A stretch of 64,000 nt of DNA from Paramyrothecium sp. XJ0827 (taxonomy: Eukaryota; Ascomycota; Sordariomycetes; Hypocreales; Stachybotryaceae): positions 3,534,001 to 3,598,000 of the forward strand of contig JAJFPB010000002.1 in NCBI GenBank assembly GCA_020881915.1, in the 5' to 3' direction. The position numbers and the translations under genes are program-made. Positions 54,607 through 64,000 of the stretch are shown here, one piece after another. Numbering within the stretch: the stretch's first letter is position 1; each line of letters opens with the position of its first letter. The notes beneath the pieces were generated by a model. It had not been told where the DNA came from. It was given only the letters and a program-made list of their open reading frames with translations, and ran no database searches.

Positions 54607-57378
54607 TCACAACGGCTCGGTCCAGTTGACCTGATCCATGACCTGTCCAGCAGCAGGATGCGTGTACCCAATTCGGAGACGGAGACGCAGAGGCTAGAGT
54701 TGACAAGGTTAGCTAGAACTTCATATAAGCGAGGGTACCCGCGGTGACTTACCCCATTGCACCCAGTTACTCTCATTATCTGGGTGGCGCTTGCACCAGG
54801 ACCAAGCTCCGTCGATGATATGCTCTGGAGCTGCAGTCGCTGCGTCTTGGGAACTGCGGCCTGCAGTCCAACGTTCGACAGGGTCCCCGAGCCGGTGTTG
54901 TGGAATCGAGCGCTCGCTTGGATCATGCCCTCTGCGTTGCGCTGCACCTGGAAAGTCACGTTCAAGTCGTTGGCGTTGTAGCAGGGCAGAGCCGCCGGTG
55001 CTGCTGGCGGCGCCGGTGATTGGGATGCCGGAGCAGGGGAGGATACGCCGGCTAGCAGGTCAAGCCCGGAGGAAGGAGGTGCGGGCGAGGAGGTGGAGGG
55101 AGCGGGGCCGGAGCCGAAAAGGTCCATGATGGAAGACATGTTGGAGGACGGTTGAGGAGACGTAGTACCAGAGGGGGGCGAAGCTGGGCCACCACCGAGA
55201 ATATCGGCAAGAAGATCCGAGTTTGTCGTGGAGGATCCGTTCACGGGTCCAGTTGACGCCGGGGTGTCCATAATATCCAGGAGATCTTGCTCTGTCGGCT
55301 TAATGACCCTTGACTTACGGTTGGTGGCCTTGGACTTCTTGGTAGGCGCTGGACCTAAGACCCTCGACTCCTCCTTGATCTGCGGTGGGGGCATCTTCTC
55401 CAGGACGCCTCGTCGGATCTGGTCGTAAGAGAAAAGGTTTCCATACTCCACTGCTCGCTGCTGCACCTCTACGTCGAGGCTGGTCTGGTTGCTTAGCAGG
55501 ATACGTCGTACTCGCTCGATTTGCCCCGCGTCCGAGAAGCGAGTTGTGAGCTTCATCAACGCAGTAACAATGTACTCGGTGGAAACTTGAGTGCCGTAGC
55601 TGCTGTTCAGCACGAGGGAGAAAAGATCCACAATCTCGTTCTCCTTGACCTCCTTGACCAGCTCCTCTTCCTCATATTGACCACCCCTCAGCAGCGCGTC
55701 GGCATACTCGCCAATGCACCATGCGCCTGCCTGGGTCAGACTCTCCTGGGTGATGTCCTTCTTCAGGTTGGTGTATAGCTTCTGGACAGCGTAGGTCTGG
55801 AGCTCAGGCGTCGTTGCGATCAAGCGGATGAAAGAGGAGAGAATCTGTTCCTTCACGTAGTTACCAGCCAACGACAATACACGCAGCATCGTGTCGAAGT
55901 GCCATCGCTTGTTGGGGGCGAACTTGTCAGCGGCAATGCCAATTTGGCTCGTCATGGTGGGTTTGAACTCATTGTCTGCGACCTCGAGGAAAGCCAGCAG
56001 CTCCCGAATCAGAACCCTGACATTGCTCTCGTTAATGAGGGTGAAGCTGAGGTCGAGAGCACGTCTTCGAATACTGATATCGGGATCTCTGAGACACTCC
56101 AAGATGGTATTGCGGTGTCTTTGAACGGCGTTGGGCTCAATGGCCACGACCTTGATAAGTGTGTTCAAGGCAACGTAGCGGATGTTGTTGTCCTTGTTTG
56201 ACAGGAACTTGCCCAGGATGTTGACACCGAGCACTCGGAGGCCAGAATCCGCCTCGATGTCCAGAATTGTGAGAACAGCTTCGTAGAGAATCGAGTTGCC
56301 GACGTTCTTGGACGAGTCCGTGTTGGTGGCCACTTGAGCCAGTATGTCGTTGATCTGTTCGCTGGTGTGGACGTCGCCCACGGCCAAGGTGCGCAGCAGG
56401 CGCAGGATCTTGACCTGAAGGAAGGGGTCGGTGATGCCGGTGACATCATGCTCCGGGGCGTAGCCCGACGTCGAAAGTCCCTTGAGGGTCTTGACCAGGG
56501 CAGGCACAAAGGCCCTGAACTTCTCAACGATGCCCTCCTCTCCGCCCTCCTCCTCATCTGCCTCGCACAAACTGGTGACGAGCGTCAGCCCACAAAGCAG
56601 CACGCCGTGGTTGCGGTCGGCGAGGAGTTGCGTCGCTTTTTGGATGAAGTGCTCTTGCAGATCAGGCACCTTGCGGCAGATGCGCATGGCACACAGTGCA
56701 GCCTTCCTCCTGATGTATGGGTTGGAGGTGGCTATCAGGTTCTCGATTTCGGGGAACAGATCTCTGGACATCTCGACCGACGCGATGTTTCCGAGCGTGC
56801 ACAGGGCAAGGCCGACAATATACTGGTTCGAATGTCCCAAGTCACTGTTCGCTTCCGTTAGCAAGCTGTTGGCGCATTGGGGGCTGAAAGGGGGTGCTCC
56901 TACTTCTTCAGGGAGTTGGTGACGAGGGTTAGGACTTCTTGGTTTTCGTCAAGGAGCAAGCTCGTGGCAAGGTGGCCTAGACGTTTATCTGCGAATCGTG
57001 GAGATGCCAGCAGCTTGATGCATTCGATCTGGCCAAAGTGCGTGCGCTCGCCGAGGGTGAAGAGGTAGAGGAGCTTGGCTACATTGTTGCGCCTGTGGAC
57101 AGATACCCGTCAGTCAACCCATTCATGGGGAACAAGATCCAATCCGTCTGTAGATCCTCGAGCTGCGGGGGACAGCTACGTACCGGATGGTGTGGTCACC
57201 GCTCTCTTCGCGGAAGCTGGCACGAATGGCAGCACTCTCCTTTTGGATGACGGCGCGTTCGTCTGCGATGGTCTTTGCGGCTCGGACATTGCGGATGAAC
57301 TGTTTTACTGCAAGAACCAGCACGTCAGTCTCTCTCAACATCTCGCCGGGCCGGGCCATGGGCCGTACAGGAGCTCAT
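54607..57378 (-). CDS. APL4: AP-1 clathrin adaptor gamma subunit
   Basis: Five exons (57369-57378, 57184-57307, 56904-57092, 54753-56844, 54607-54693) encode about 833 residues. The first coding exon is only 10 nt and gives MSSL. The N-terminus then reads [20 protein letters not shown], the gamma-adaptin signature. The adaptin trunk of HEAT-like repeats runs to about residue 590 ([53 protein letters not shown]). A Pro/Ser hinge contains DLLDIMDTP and IMDLFGSG, clathrin-box-like or DLF sequences. The gamma ear (about 715-833) ends [22 protein letters not shown]-1 sorts cargo between trans-Golgi and endosomes and is recruited by Arf1-GTP. The last intron (59 bp) lies in the ear. Confidence 0.97.
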
Positions 57379-58160
57379 CTTGAAGCAATGAGGGTGGACA
57401 ACCCCGGTGCTGGGTCGTCAAATGTAGCCTTATCCAGCTAAGGAGTGAGGACACGAGCTCGATCGGGGGGGGGATTCGCGCAGTGAACGGTTGCCGGTGG
57501 CCACGCGGGTTTGTGGCGGCGCAGCCAAAGGTAGAAAAGTCCTTGCAGACGGTCTCGTGAGGAGCTGGAGGAGCCGGTAGCGATGTGGTGGCTTCAGTCC
57601 TCGCAGCGGAACGGTGTGCGTCGTGGGTTCGGTCGGGGACACAATTCAACGTGGGGCAGTTCGTCGCTCACCTCCTGTCTGCTCTGCCAGAGCAATGAGG
57701 TACCTCGTCTTGACAGCACGGGTACCTCCCTCCCTAAACCTGGCCCCAATGCGGATGGTGTAATGGCGGAAAAAGCCACGGTCCGACACGCCGACTACAT
57801 ATGGCTACCCTAGACCATGGCCATTTACAAACATCAAGTAGGATCTATTTACATAGGCAGTTGATGGTTCTTTTAGAATGGTACTCGAGGGCTCTTTGTG
57901 ATAATCTGTCACTGCGGGTGGTCCTAGTGATTCTTGCTGTATCATAAATACTTGGTGGCTCTGGTCGCTCCAGTTTGGAGAACTAACGTTACGACTACCG
58001 TCCTATTCTTCAATATCAGGGCATATATGCCATCTGGTCTATTATTAAAAGCAGTGTATAAGTGACGCCAACCTCTCCCCAGTCGCTTTAAAATACAGAC
58101 ATCAAGGTGTGAACCAAGAGCAACCCATGCACTCATACATCCGACCCCAGAGCACGCCCA
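57379..58160. promoter_or_regulatory. Promoter region of APL4
   Basis: About 0.78 kb between the APL4 start and the sulfite oxidase stop. GAGGTACCTC at about 57699-57708 and GGTACCTCCC at about 57721-57730 repeat the element seen elsewhere. A G-run lies at 57465-57473. No gene is supported. Confidence 0.45.
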
Positions 58161-60053
58161 CTAATTAGTCTTCGGCCTGTCCTCCCGCAAAACGACTTCA
58201 TCCTCCTTCCCCTGGCTCAGCGACATCTCCACCCTGTGCCAGGCCGTGGCAAGATTCCCGCGAAGGTTATAGATGCTCTGGTGCGTTTCCGGCTGGGTAT
58301 TGTACGTGTCGTCGGTCGCCTTGACCACAATCGTCGTCTTGCTCTCGCGATGCTTTCCATCACTGCCCGGCCTCATGTAGGCAGGCAGCGGGCTCTCGTA
58401 CTTCCACCGCTTCCAACACCACGGCTGACTTCCCCGCTCGAGCCTGGCGTCCTCGGTGAGGAGGTTGGCCTGGTCCCACGTCTTGCCGCCGTCAAGGCTG
58501 ATGTCGACGCGTTGAACCTCACGGCCGCCTCCCGAGTAAGCGTAGCCCTCGATCTCGATGATGTTGTGCTCATCCGGAGTTTCGCCCACTGCCACCGCAA
58601 TGGAGTCGCTTTCCACAGCCGTCGGGTGTGTCTGGCCACCCTGGGCAGAGCGAAGTCTGGTCCTGGTGATGGCGCTCGTGATGGGCATCTTCTGGATTGA
58701 CTTGTACTTGTCCCAGTCCTGCGTCACCTCGTTTGGGCCAAAGCACTTGTAGTCCTTTCGCTGCCACGGCGTGTTGCTCTCCTCATCGCTGACAACAATC
58801 TTCTTGAGCCACTTGACGCATCTTGCCGCCACGTGGCCGGGCACTATCACGCGGATGGGAAATCCGTGGTCGCGCGGCAGAGGCTCGTCGTTCATGCGGA
58901 ATGCGAGTAGCACGTCGCCTCGGGGGTCTATGGCTGATGTCATCGGGATGCTCGCACCGTAAGCCTCCAGACCGGTGAATTGAACGTGTTGCGTCTCATC
59001 ATCTTGCTGAGCTTCGAGAGGCAAGCCGGCATCGGCAAGCACGTCGCGCAGAAGCACACCCTCCCATTTCGCGCAACTGATTGCCCCGACCGTCCATTGC
59101 AAACCGTTTGTCTTCTTCGCATGGTCCGTCATGTCCTTCCTCCGGTTTCCGGAACACTGGAGGACTGCCGTCACCGAGTGCTGTTTAAAGCGGGTTTGAA
59201 GTTCCCGAACGGTATACCGCTTGCTATCACCATTGGGAAGTTCAATGGTAAGGTCGTAGTTGTCCACATCGTCTACAACAGGAACCCACATGTGGTTCCG
59301 TACGTAAAAAACGTCATTGGGCGTCAGGAAAGAGTCTGCCAGGTCGGCAGCTGGAGTCTCGGCGTTGCATGGTTTCTGCGTCAGGAAGCGCATCCTGGCA
59401 TCTCTCTCAGGGTCAGATACGAAGGGATCCTCGATCAACGAGTTCTCCCCCGTGGAGAGGTCGTCTGGGTGCACCCTTCCAATGGCAAACTGCTCGAGAA
59501 TGTCAAGAACGTATTGTTGTTTGTGGGCAGCAAAGATATCCCAGTAAGCCTCTATGCTGCCTCCTGCGGCCCGCAGAATCACTTCGCCACCAGGATGGGC
59601 GGAGATCCAGTCCGTAATGTCATACACCTTGCCCTTGTACATGACCCATGGTCTTTCGGATTTGGCGCCATGCTTCTTGATGTCGGAGAGGCGGTAGAAC
59701 GGCAGGCCTCCATCACCAACCTCGGTCTCTACACCGGAGGATGCATCGACGCTGGGTGCATCAAAGCGCGCACGGTTGGCGTACGAGCTTGCAAGTACAA
59801 AGGAGAAGAGGCCGGCGCCGAAAGCGAGCAAGGGCCAGCGCCTGCTCTTGGGATGAGCATTTGCAGCGGGTGCTATACGCGGTTGGGCGGATCTTGCATG
59901 CCTCGACTGGTGTAGGGCCCGGTGCTGCGGTTGTGCTATACCCTGACCGGCCCCTCTGGATGCGCTGCAAGACCACGGGCCCCGGATATGGCCCACGCAA
60001 GCTTTACTTGAGAAGAGCTTCTCAACCTGCCGCCGTACCACGGGCCTGGCCAT
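58161..60053 (-). CDS. SUOX: Mitochondrial sulfite oxidase with cytochrome b5 domain
   Basis: A single exon encodes 630 residues from the ATG before ARPVVRRQ. The frame is open about 36 codons further upstream but only with a GTG. The N-terminal 90 residues are Arg/Ala/Ser-rich without acids, followed by a hydrophobic segment (WPLLAFGAGLFSFVLASSY), the import-and-anchor layout of intermembrane space proteins. The cytochrome b5 domain has heme ligand motif HPGGE near residue 151. The molybdopterin domain has the molybdenum-ligand Cys in LQCSGNRRKDM near residue 301, with YGASIPMTSAIDPRGDVLLA and HGFPIRVIVPGHVAARCVKW. The Mo-dimerisation domain contains GRDVQRVDISLDGG-like GREVQRVDISLDGGKTW. 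It oxidises sulfite to sulfate and passes electrons to cytochrome c. There is no FAD domain, which excludes nitrate reductase. Confidence 0.94.
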   Translation of the reverse strand: MARPVVRRQVEKLFSSKACVGHIRGPWSCSASRGAGQGIAQPQHRALHQSRHARSAQPRIAPAANAHPKSRRWPLLAFGAGLFSFVLASSYANRARFDAPSVDASSGVETEVGDGGLPFYRLSDIKKHGAKSERPWVMYKGKVYDITDWISAHPGGEVILRAAGGSIEAYWDIFAAHKQQYVLDILEQFAIGRVHPDDLSTGENSLIEDPFVSDPERDARMRFLTQKPCNAETPAADLADSFLTPNDVFYVRNHMWVPVVDDVDNYDLTIELPNGDSKRYTVRELQTRFKQHSVTAVLQCSGNRRKDMTDHAKKTNGLQWTVGAISCAKWEGVLLRDVLADAGLPLEAQQDDETQHVQFTGLEAYGASIPMTSAIDPRGDVLLAFRMNDEPLPRDHGFPIRVIVPGHVAARCVKWLKKIVVSDEESNTPWQRKDYKCFGPNEVTQDWDKYKSIQKMPITSAITRTRLRSAQGGQTHPTAVESDSIAVAVGETPDEHNIIEIEGYAYSGGGREVQRVDISLDGGKTWDQANLLTEDARLERGSQPWCWKRWKYESPLPAYMRPGSDGKHRESKTTIVVKATDDTYNTQPETHQSIYNLRGNLATAWHRVEMSLSQGKEDEVVLREDRPKTN

Positions 60054-61224
60054 CCTTGCAGATGCCTTACTGACGCGGTTCTCCCAATGCGTGTGGTGCC
60101 TGGATGAAAGGGCCTTTCGGAGAATCCAAGTGGTGAAAGGAAAAGAATGCGCGAATGACACGAACTTTGCTTCAACCCCAATGAGTCAAATAACGAAAGC
60201 ACCGAAGAAATCCGATATGCGCCCCAGGTTTCGCAAGTGATTCATCGAAGAGGCGTTCATAGATGGACCGGCCAAAAAAACCCTTGACGGGGGCGGGTAA
60301 CCTCGGCACCTATCACATTACAGTGTGTCCACGTACCTAATCTTATGTAACTAAATTTAAGATGAAAAACGCCCCATCAGCCGCCTCGACGTCCAAGAAT
60401 CTACCGACGGTCCGGCCGACCACGTGCCGGTACCGACCCACTCTGCCGGCATGGCGACTTCGTGATCAAAGAGGATTACAAAGCCAATGGTTTCTCTGGG
60501 CTCCCGCCATCCTTGACCAGAAACCGCATTGCATCTTGCCCCTGGATGGCGTGCGGAGTTACTTGCCAGGTACTCGGCAACAGCTGTCACGCAAGACATT
60601 GTGTTGCCACTTATCACCGTATTCCAATGTAATTACTACGGTTCTCGATCCTTCCAGCCGACCCAACCGATGTTGGCGAAGCACCAGTCCCACGGAAATG
60701 TCGACATCAGACCTCCTGCATACATGGGTCTGGCAAGGATTGTCTTGGCTGCCGACCCCGGGGTTTTCCTCATTCTGATGCGTTGTACCCCGTCCAGTTC
60801 TGGACCCCAAGTTAGATGTGAGCGACAGTCTATCGAGAAATGTGCCTCTAAGTAAAGGGATGGGACATGACTGCAAGGCCGCTCATATTCCTCAAGGCAA
60901 GCTCCTCGAGGATGAGTCGTTGACTCCGCGCCGGGAGCATATTCGCTGTTGCTGACAAAAGCACGCTTGGGTGTACAAACGTAGTGGCAAATGACTAGCT
61001 GTGACGGTGACGTAGTCATGTGGTTGTCCATTGGCCTATACTAGCTTCTGAAATGCAATATCTAATTTGAAGTGTAAGAACGACTAACCTGGCCGTCTAG
61101 AGACTGCAGGAATTGGCCAATGTTTGACTAGGCGCCTCTATCGTTGCAAATTTTATCCAGGATCATGTCATCCTACCCATCAATAATCGTTCCTCTACGC
61201 ATCATTCTCTAGATCCCAAGTTAA
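60054..61224. promoter_or_regulatory. Intergenic region, sulfite oxidase to sugar transporter
   Basis: About 1.17 kb: promoter of sulfite oxidase and 3' flank of the transporter. Frames at 60362-60778 and 60636-61031 have no family look. No repeat or RNA gene seen. Confidence 0.45.
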
Positions 61225-63198
61225 TCAGGAAGCACTCGCAGCGCCAGCTTTTCCCGCAACTTGTTTGTCCGGCTCCTCGGAATCATATTTTCCACCTTCT
61301 AGGGCAGCTATGCGCGCGCCGACGCCGTGCGTCTCGGCCGAGCTGAACTGCCATGGCCAAAGGTTTCGCTGCATCAACCGTTAGTTCACCTGCTGCGTCA
61401 AGCGGACACCAGTCTTCTTACCTCGAACAACTCATCGACCTCTTCAAGCGATCGACCCTTGAGTTCAGGCGTGGAGAAGACAAAGAAAAAGAACGAGGCG
61501 GCGGCCAGGCCCATGAAGATGTAGCCCACTCGAGCACCCAACTGCACGTGCGGGCCGTTCTGGAGGTAAGGCGTGAAGAACGTGACCAAGAACGCCGCGA
61601 ACACGTCGATCACGACGCCCCATCCCATGAGCTTCTTCCGCATCTGGGTGCCGCCAATCTCCGAGGGGATCAGCCAGCATTGGCTCGCCACACCGAGCTT
61701 GCAGACGCCGTTGAGCAGAATCACCGAGGCGACGACTGCGTTGCTGTCCGTGGCGTTCTGGTTGGCCCCGGGCCGGGACCCGATGGACCCGATGAGGGCG
61801 TTGAACATGGTCGCCAGGGCTGCACCGATGTAGCACAGCGTCCGGCGACCGATAATGTCTGTTGTCAAGACAGCTATGATGCAGCCGCAGAGACCAGCGA
61901 CGGGAATGAGGGTAGAGTAAGTAAAAATCTGATCGGCAGGAAGACCCATTCCCCGGAAGAAGCTAGCCATCTTGTTAGCAGATGCTTTGACAGTGTTCAC
62001 AGGTCATTCGATTCTTACGTGGGACCATAGGAGTTGGCGAATTGCTGGCCAGTGACCTGCTGAAAGAAGAAAATGAATGTGATGATCTTTGCGAGTTTAG
62101 TCGTCATACTAGAAATTGACTGAAAGATCGCCTACCATGGTGCGGTTGATGTATGTTTTGTTAAATAGATCCTTCCAGGAGCCATGGTTCAGTGTCTTAC
62201 TCTCCTCGATAGCTTGCTCGAAAGCATCAACCTCGAGTGCGGCAGAGTCTCTACCATCGCCCTTCTTCGTTCGGATACGGGCTAGACTGCGAATAGCCTC
62301 ATCCTATTGGTCTCCTGGTCAGTATGGTTTCAGTAGATTATAGAACACGAGCGCCAACCTTTCGGCCATGAGTGATTAACCATCTGGGAGACTCGATGCA
62401 GAATGGAACACCTATCAAGAGCAGAATGGCGGGTATCATCTGCATGGCAACGGGGATCATCCAACCCTTCCTGTCCAGCTCGTACGCGTAGGCACGGCTC
62501 ATGCCTGCACCCCAGATACTGCCCAGATGCACAAGGACCTGAACGTTTCCAGCAAAGAATCCTCGTAGACGGGCTGGGGCAAGCTCGGCCTGGTATGTTG
62601 GGATTGTGGGCTCGACAATGCCCACAGCTAGGTAGGCGAGGACGCGCCCGACACTAAACTGGACCCAATGGGTAGCCGTGATCTCAACTATTAATTGTTA
62701 GCCGTGTAAAAGAGTATGGCTTTCAGCCCAATGGGGGCTCTTACGGATAACGGCGATAATCTGAATGCCTGATAAAATGTAGACGGTTTTCTTGTATCCA
62801 AAACGTTCCAACATAGGCTCGAAAATGGCACAGCCAACGAGTTTGCCCGTCCAGTTCACTGACCCGCACTTGTCAGCAGCAACATCACAAACCTGCTTGT
62901 TCTGTTAGACAACATACCGGAGTTCATGATACTCCTTCGAGATGTGGATAACCCGTAGCTTCCATCGTCCTGCAGCTCGCCGAACTGTCGCAGGAAACTG
63001 GGCAGAGCCTGTAGGGAACCGAAAGATGCAACATCTCTAAGGGTCTGCGTGTAAGTGAACACGGCCGTGACTAAGCTACACAGTCTGGCAATGTCAAGAA
63101 ATCAAGACTTACATGCCAAAAAGCACGTTGCCGGCATTGAAAACCAGACAGCAAAAAAGCATATAAGGCGTCACGGACTTCCAGTCGGAACGCTTCAT
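61225..63198 (-). CDS. MFS sugar transporter
   Basis: Eight exons (63113-63198, 62918-63036, 62745-62858, 62359-62687, 62136-62303, 62019-62059, 61422-61962, 61225-61368) encode about 513 residues. All junctions keep frame. Sugar-porter signatures are present: NAGNVLFGIDVASFGSLQAL with the first helix, GYKKTVYILSGIQIIAVI, VGRVLAYLAVGIVEPTIPTY and ESPRWL after helix 6. QQVTGQQFANSYGPT is formed by splicing the 41 nt exon, and PELKGRSLEEVDELFE closes the last helix. Twelve membrane helices are expected. The C-terminal tail is cytosolic and includes WPWQFSSAETHG. The family carries hexoses, maltose, quinate or related polyols, and the substrate cannot be told. It is probably a plasma membrane proton symporter. 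Some of the seven junctions could be off by a codon. Confidence 0.9.
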
Positions 63199-64000
63199 CG
63201 TGGCGGTGTCGAAGATGGCCGTATAGGAACGACACGACTTCACCAGATGCTACACACTGCGATAACAAGATATTGGAGGTGGAGAATTCCTGCAACAGAC
63301 CAAACAGTTCGACAACACGGTGTGTAAGAAAGGAAGGACTGGGGAAAAACTAGACCACTTGGTCAGAGCCGTGGAGGGAAGGGCATCTGAAGTAGTACAT
63401 CGCCAACTCAACGACAACAAACTCGCGGAATTCCAACAACCTGACAACCCGCTCAAGGATCGAAACGCAAGACCAACCCGGAAGCACGCAATACGCCTGC
63501 TTTACCATGATCATGGACGACGTTTCAAGCATGAGAACAAATGAAGACGGCTTCCTCTGCGCCAAATGGGGCCCGTCGACGGGTCCGTCGCCGCTGGGTT
63601 GGGTCTCTAGTCTTGATCCTCTTCCAGCCGAAGCCGACGCTTCCAGCCGAGCCATCAGCCAACCGGCCGGGCGCATCTGCTGGATAAATGTGGAGATTCG
63701 AGCGGAGTGCAGAGCACCATGTTTCGATCGCAACAGTAACCGACAAAGCCCAATGCAGCAATTGCGCTCACTTGCACTGCCAAGCGGGCTTCTTAACACG
63801 CGCCTCAGTATCAGACGATGTGGGGAGCGAGTGTTGTCGTCTGAGGAATATAAATGTCCCAGTTGGCGGCTTCATAATCCTGAGAGTCAGAAGCACTTAT
63901 TGGTTTGACTTACACCGTCGTCTATCACGACAGTTAGGTTGAAAGCTCGTACAGAACAACTGGAGATCAAAACATTCAGCCCACACGCCGGAACCTACAA
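63199..64000. other. Right edge, promoter of sugar transporter
   Basis: About 0.8 kb upstream of the transporter. Frames at 63350-63799 (minus) and 63507-63908 (plus) overlap each other and match nothing I know. No gene, RNA or repeat is called; a gene continuing past the right edge cannot be excluded. Confidence 0.45.

Noticed and set aside
58161..60053. Nitrate reductase instead of sulfite oxidase
   Set aside because: The heme domain is N-terminal and there is no FAD/NADPH reductase domain; the import signal and anchor fit sulfite oxidase.
1..64000. Search for tRNA B-box (GGTTCRANNCC) and dispersed 5S genes
   Set aside because: The few GTTCGA matches, such as near 30666, lie inside coding exons and lack a cloverleaf; nothing convincing was found by eye.
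1..64000. Signs of transposons or RIP-mutated repeats
   Set aside because: No transposase or reverse-transcriptase motifs, terminal repeats or AT-rich TA-biased blocks were seen.

Overview
This window is nuclear DNA of a filamentous ascomycete. The genes are split by short GT-AG introns: 38 can be placed, nearly all 48-130 bp long. The proteins are typical eukaryotic ones such as Smc1, Cdh1, AP-1 gamma, SRP72 and TFIIE-alpha. The protein style and the gene-free stretches rich in AGGTAC/TACCT suggest a Sordariomycete, probably Hypocreales. That placement is inference, and the species cannot be read from the sequence. No transposon, CRISPR array, rRNA, convincing tRNA or secondary-metabolite cluster was seen.

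Layout. 1-11 kb: a small twin-CX9C complex I subunit (NDUFS5 type) divergent from SEC39, then a Tra2-like RRM protein and a secreted glutaminase A-family protein. 12-19 kb: the NatB catalytic subunit NAT3, divergent from an uncharacterised protein, then the APC/C activator CDH1. 19-32 kb: GPC1, cohesin SMC1, TFIIE-alpha and a family X DNA polymerase. 33-44 kb: a microsomal glutathione transferase (MAPEG), the pseudo-carboxypeptidase ECM14, a large Sec7-PH Arf exchange factor and SRP72. 44-54 kb: a lineage-restricted basic protein, a 3.2 kb gene-free stretch, a coiled-coil protein with a SWIM-like Cys/His motif, an NCBP3-type cap-binding protein and an OXNAD1-like oxidoreductase. 54-64 kb: AP-1 gamma, mitochondrial sulfite oxidase and an eight-exon sugar transporter.

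Most genes are unrelated housekeeping functions and nothing is arranged as an operon. Four of the 22 serve the secretory pathway (SEC39, the Sec7 factor, SRP72, AP-1 gamma), and SMC1 and CDH1 both act in mitosis; this may be chance. The least ordinary items are three uncharacterised proteins, overlapping upstream ORFs, tiny coding exons, repeated ELF motifs in the NCBP3-like protein, and a recurrent AGGTACCT-like element in the intergenic DNA. I found no clear undescribed multi-gene system.

Exon boundaries were deduced by reading frame, GT-AG signals and agreement with remembered family sequence, so individual junctions may be off by a few bases.
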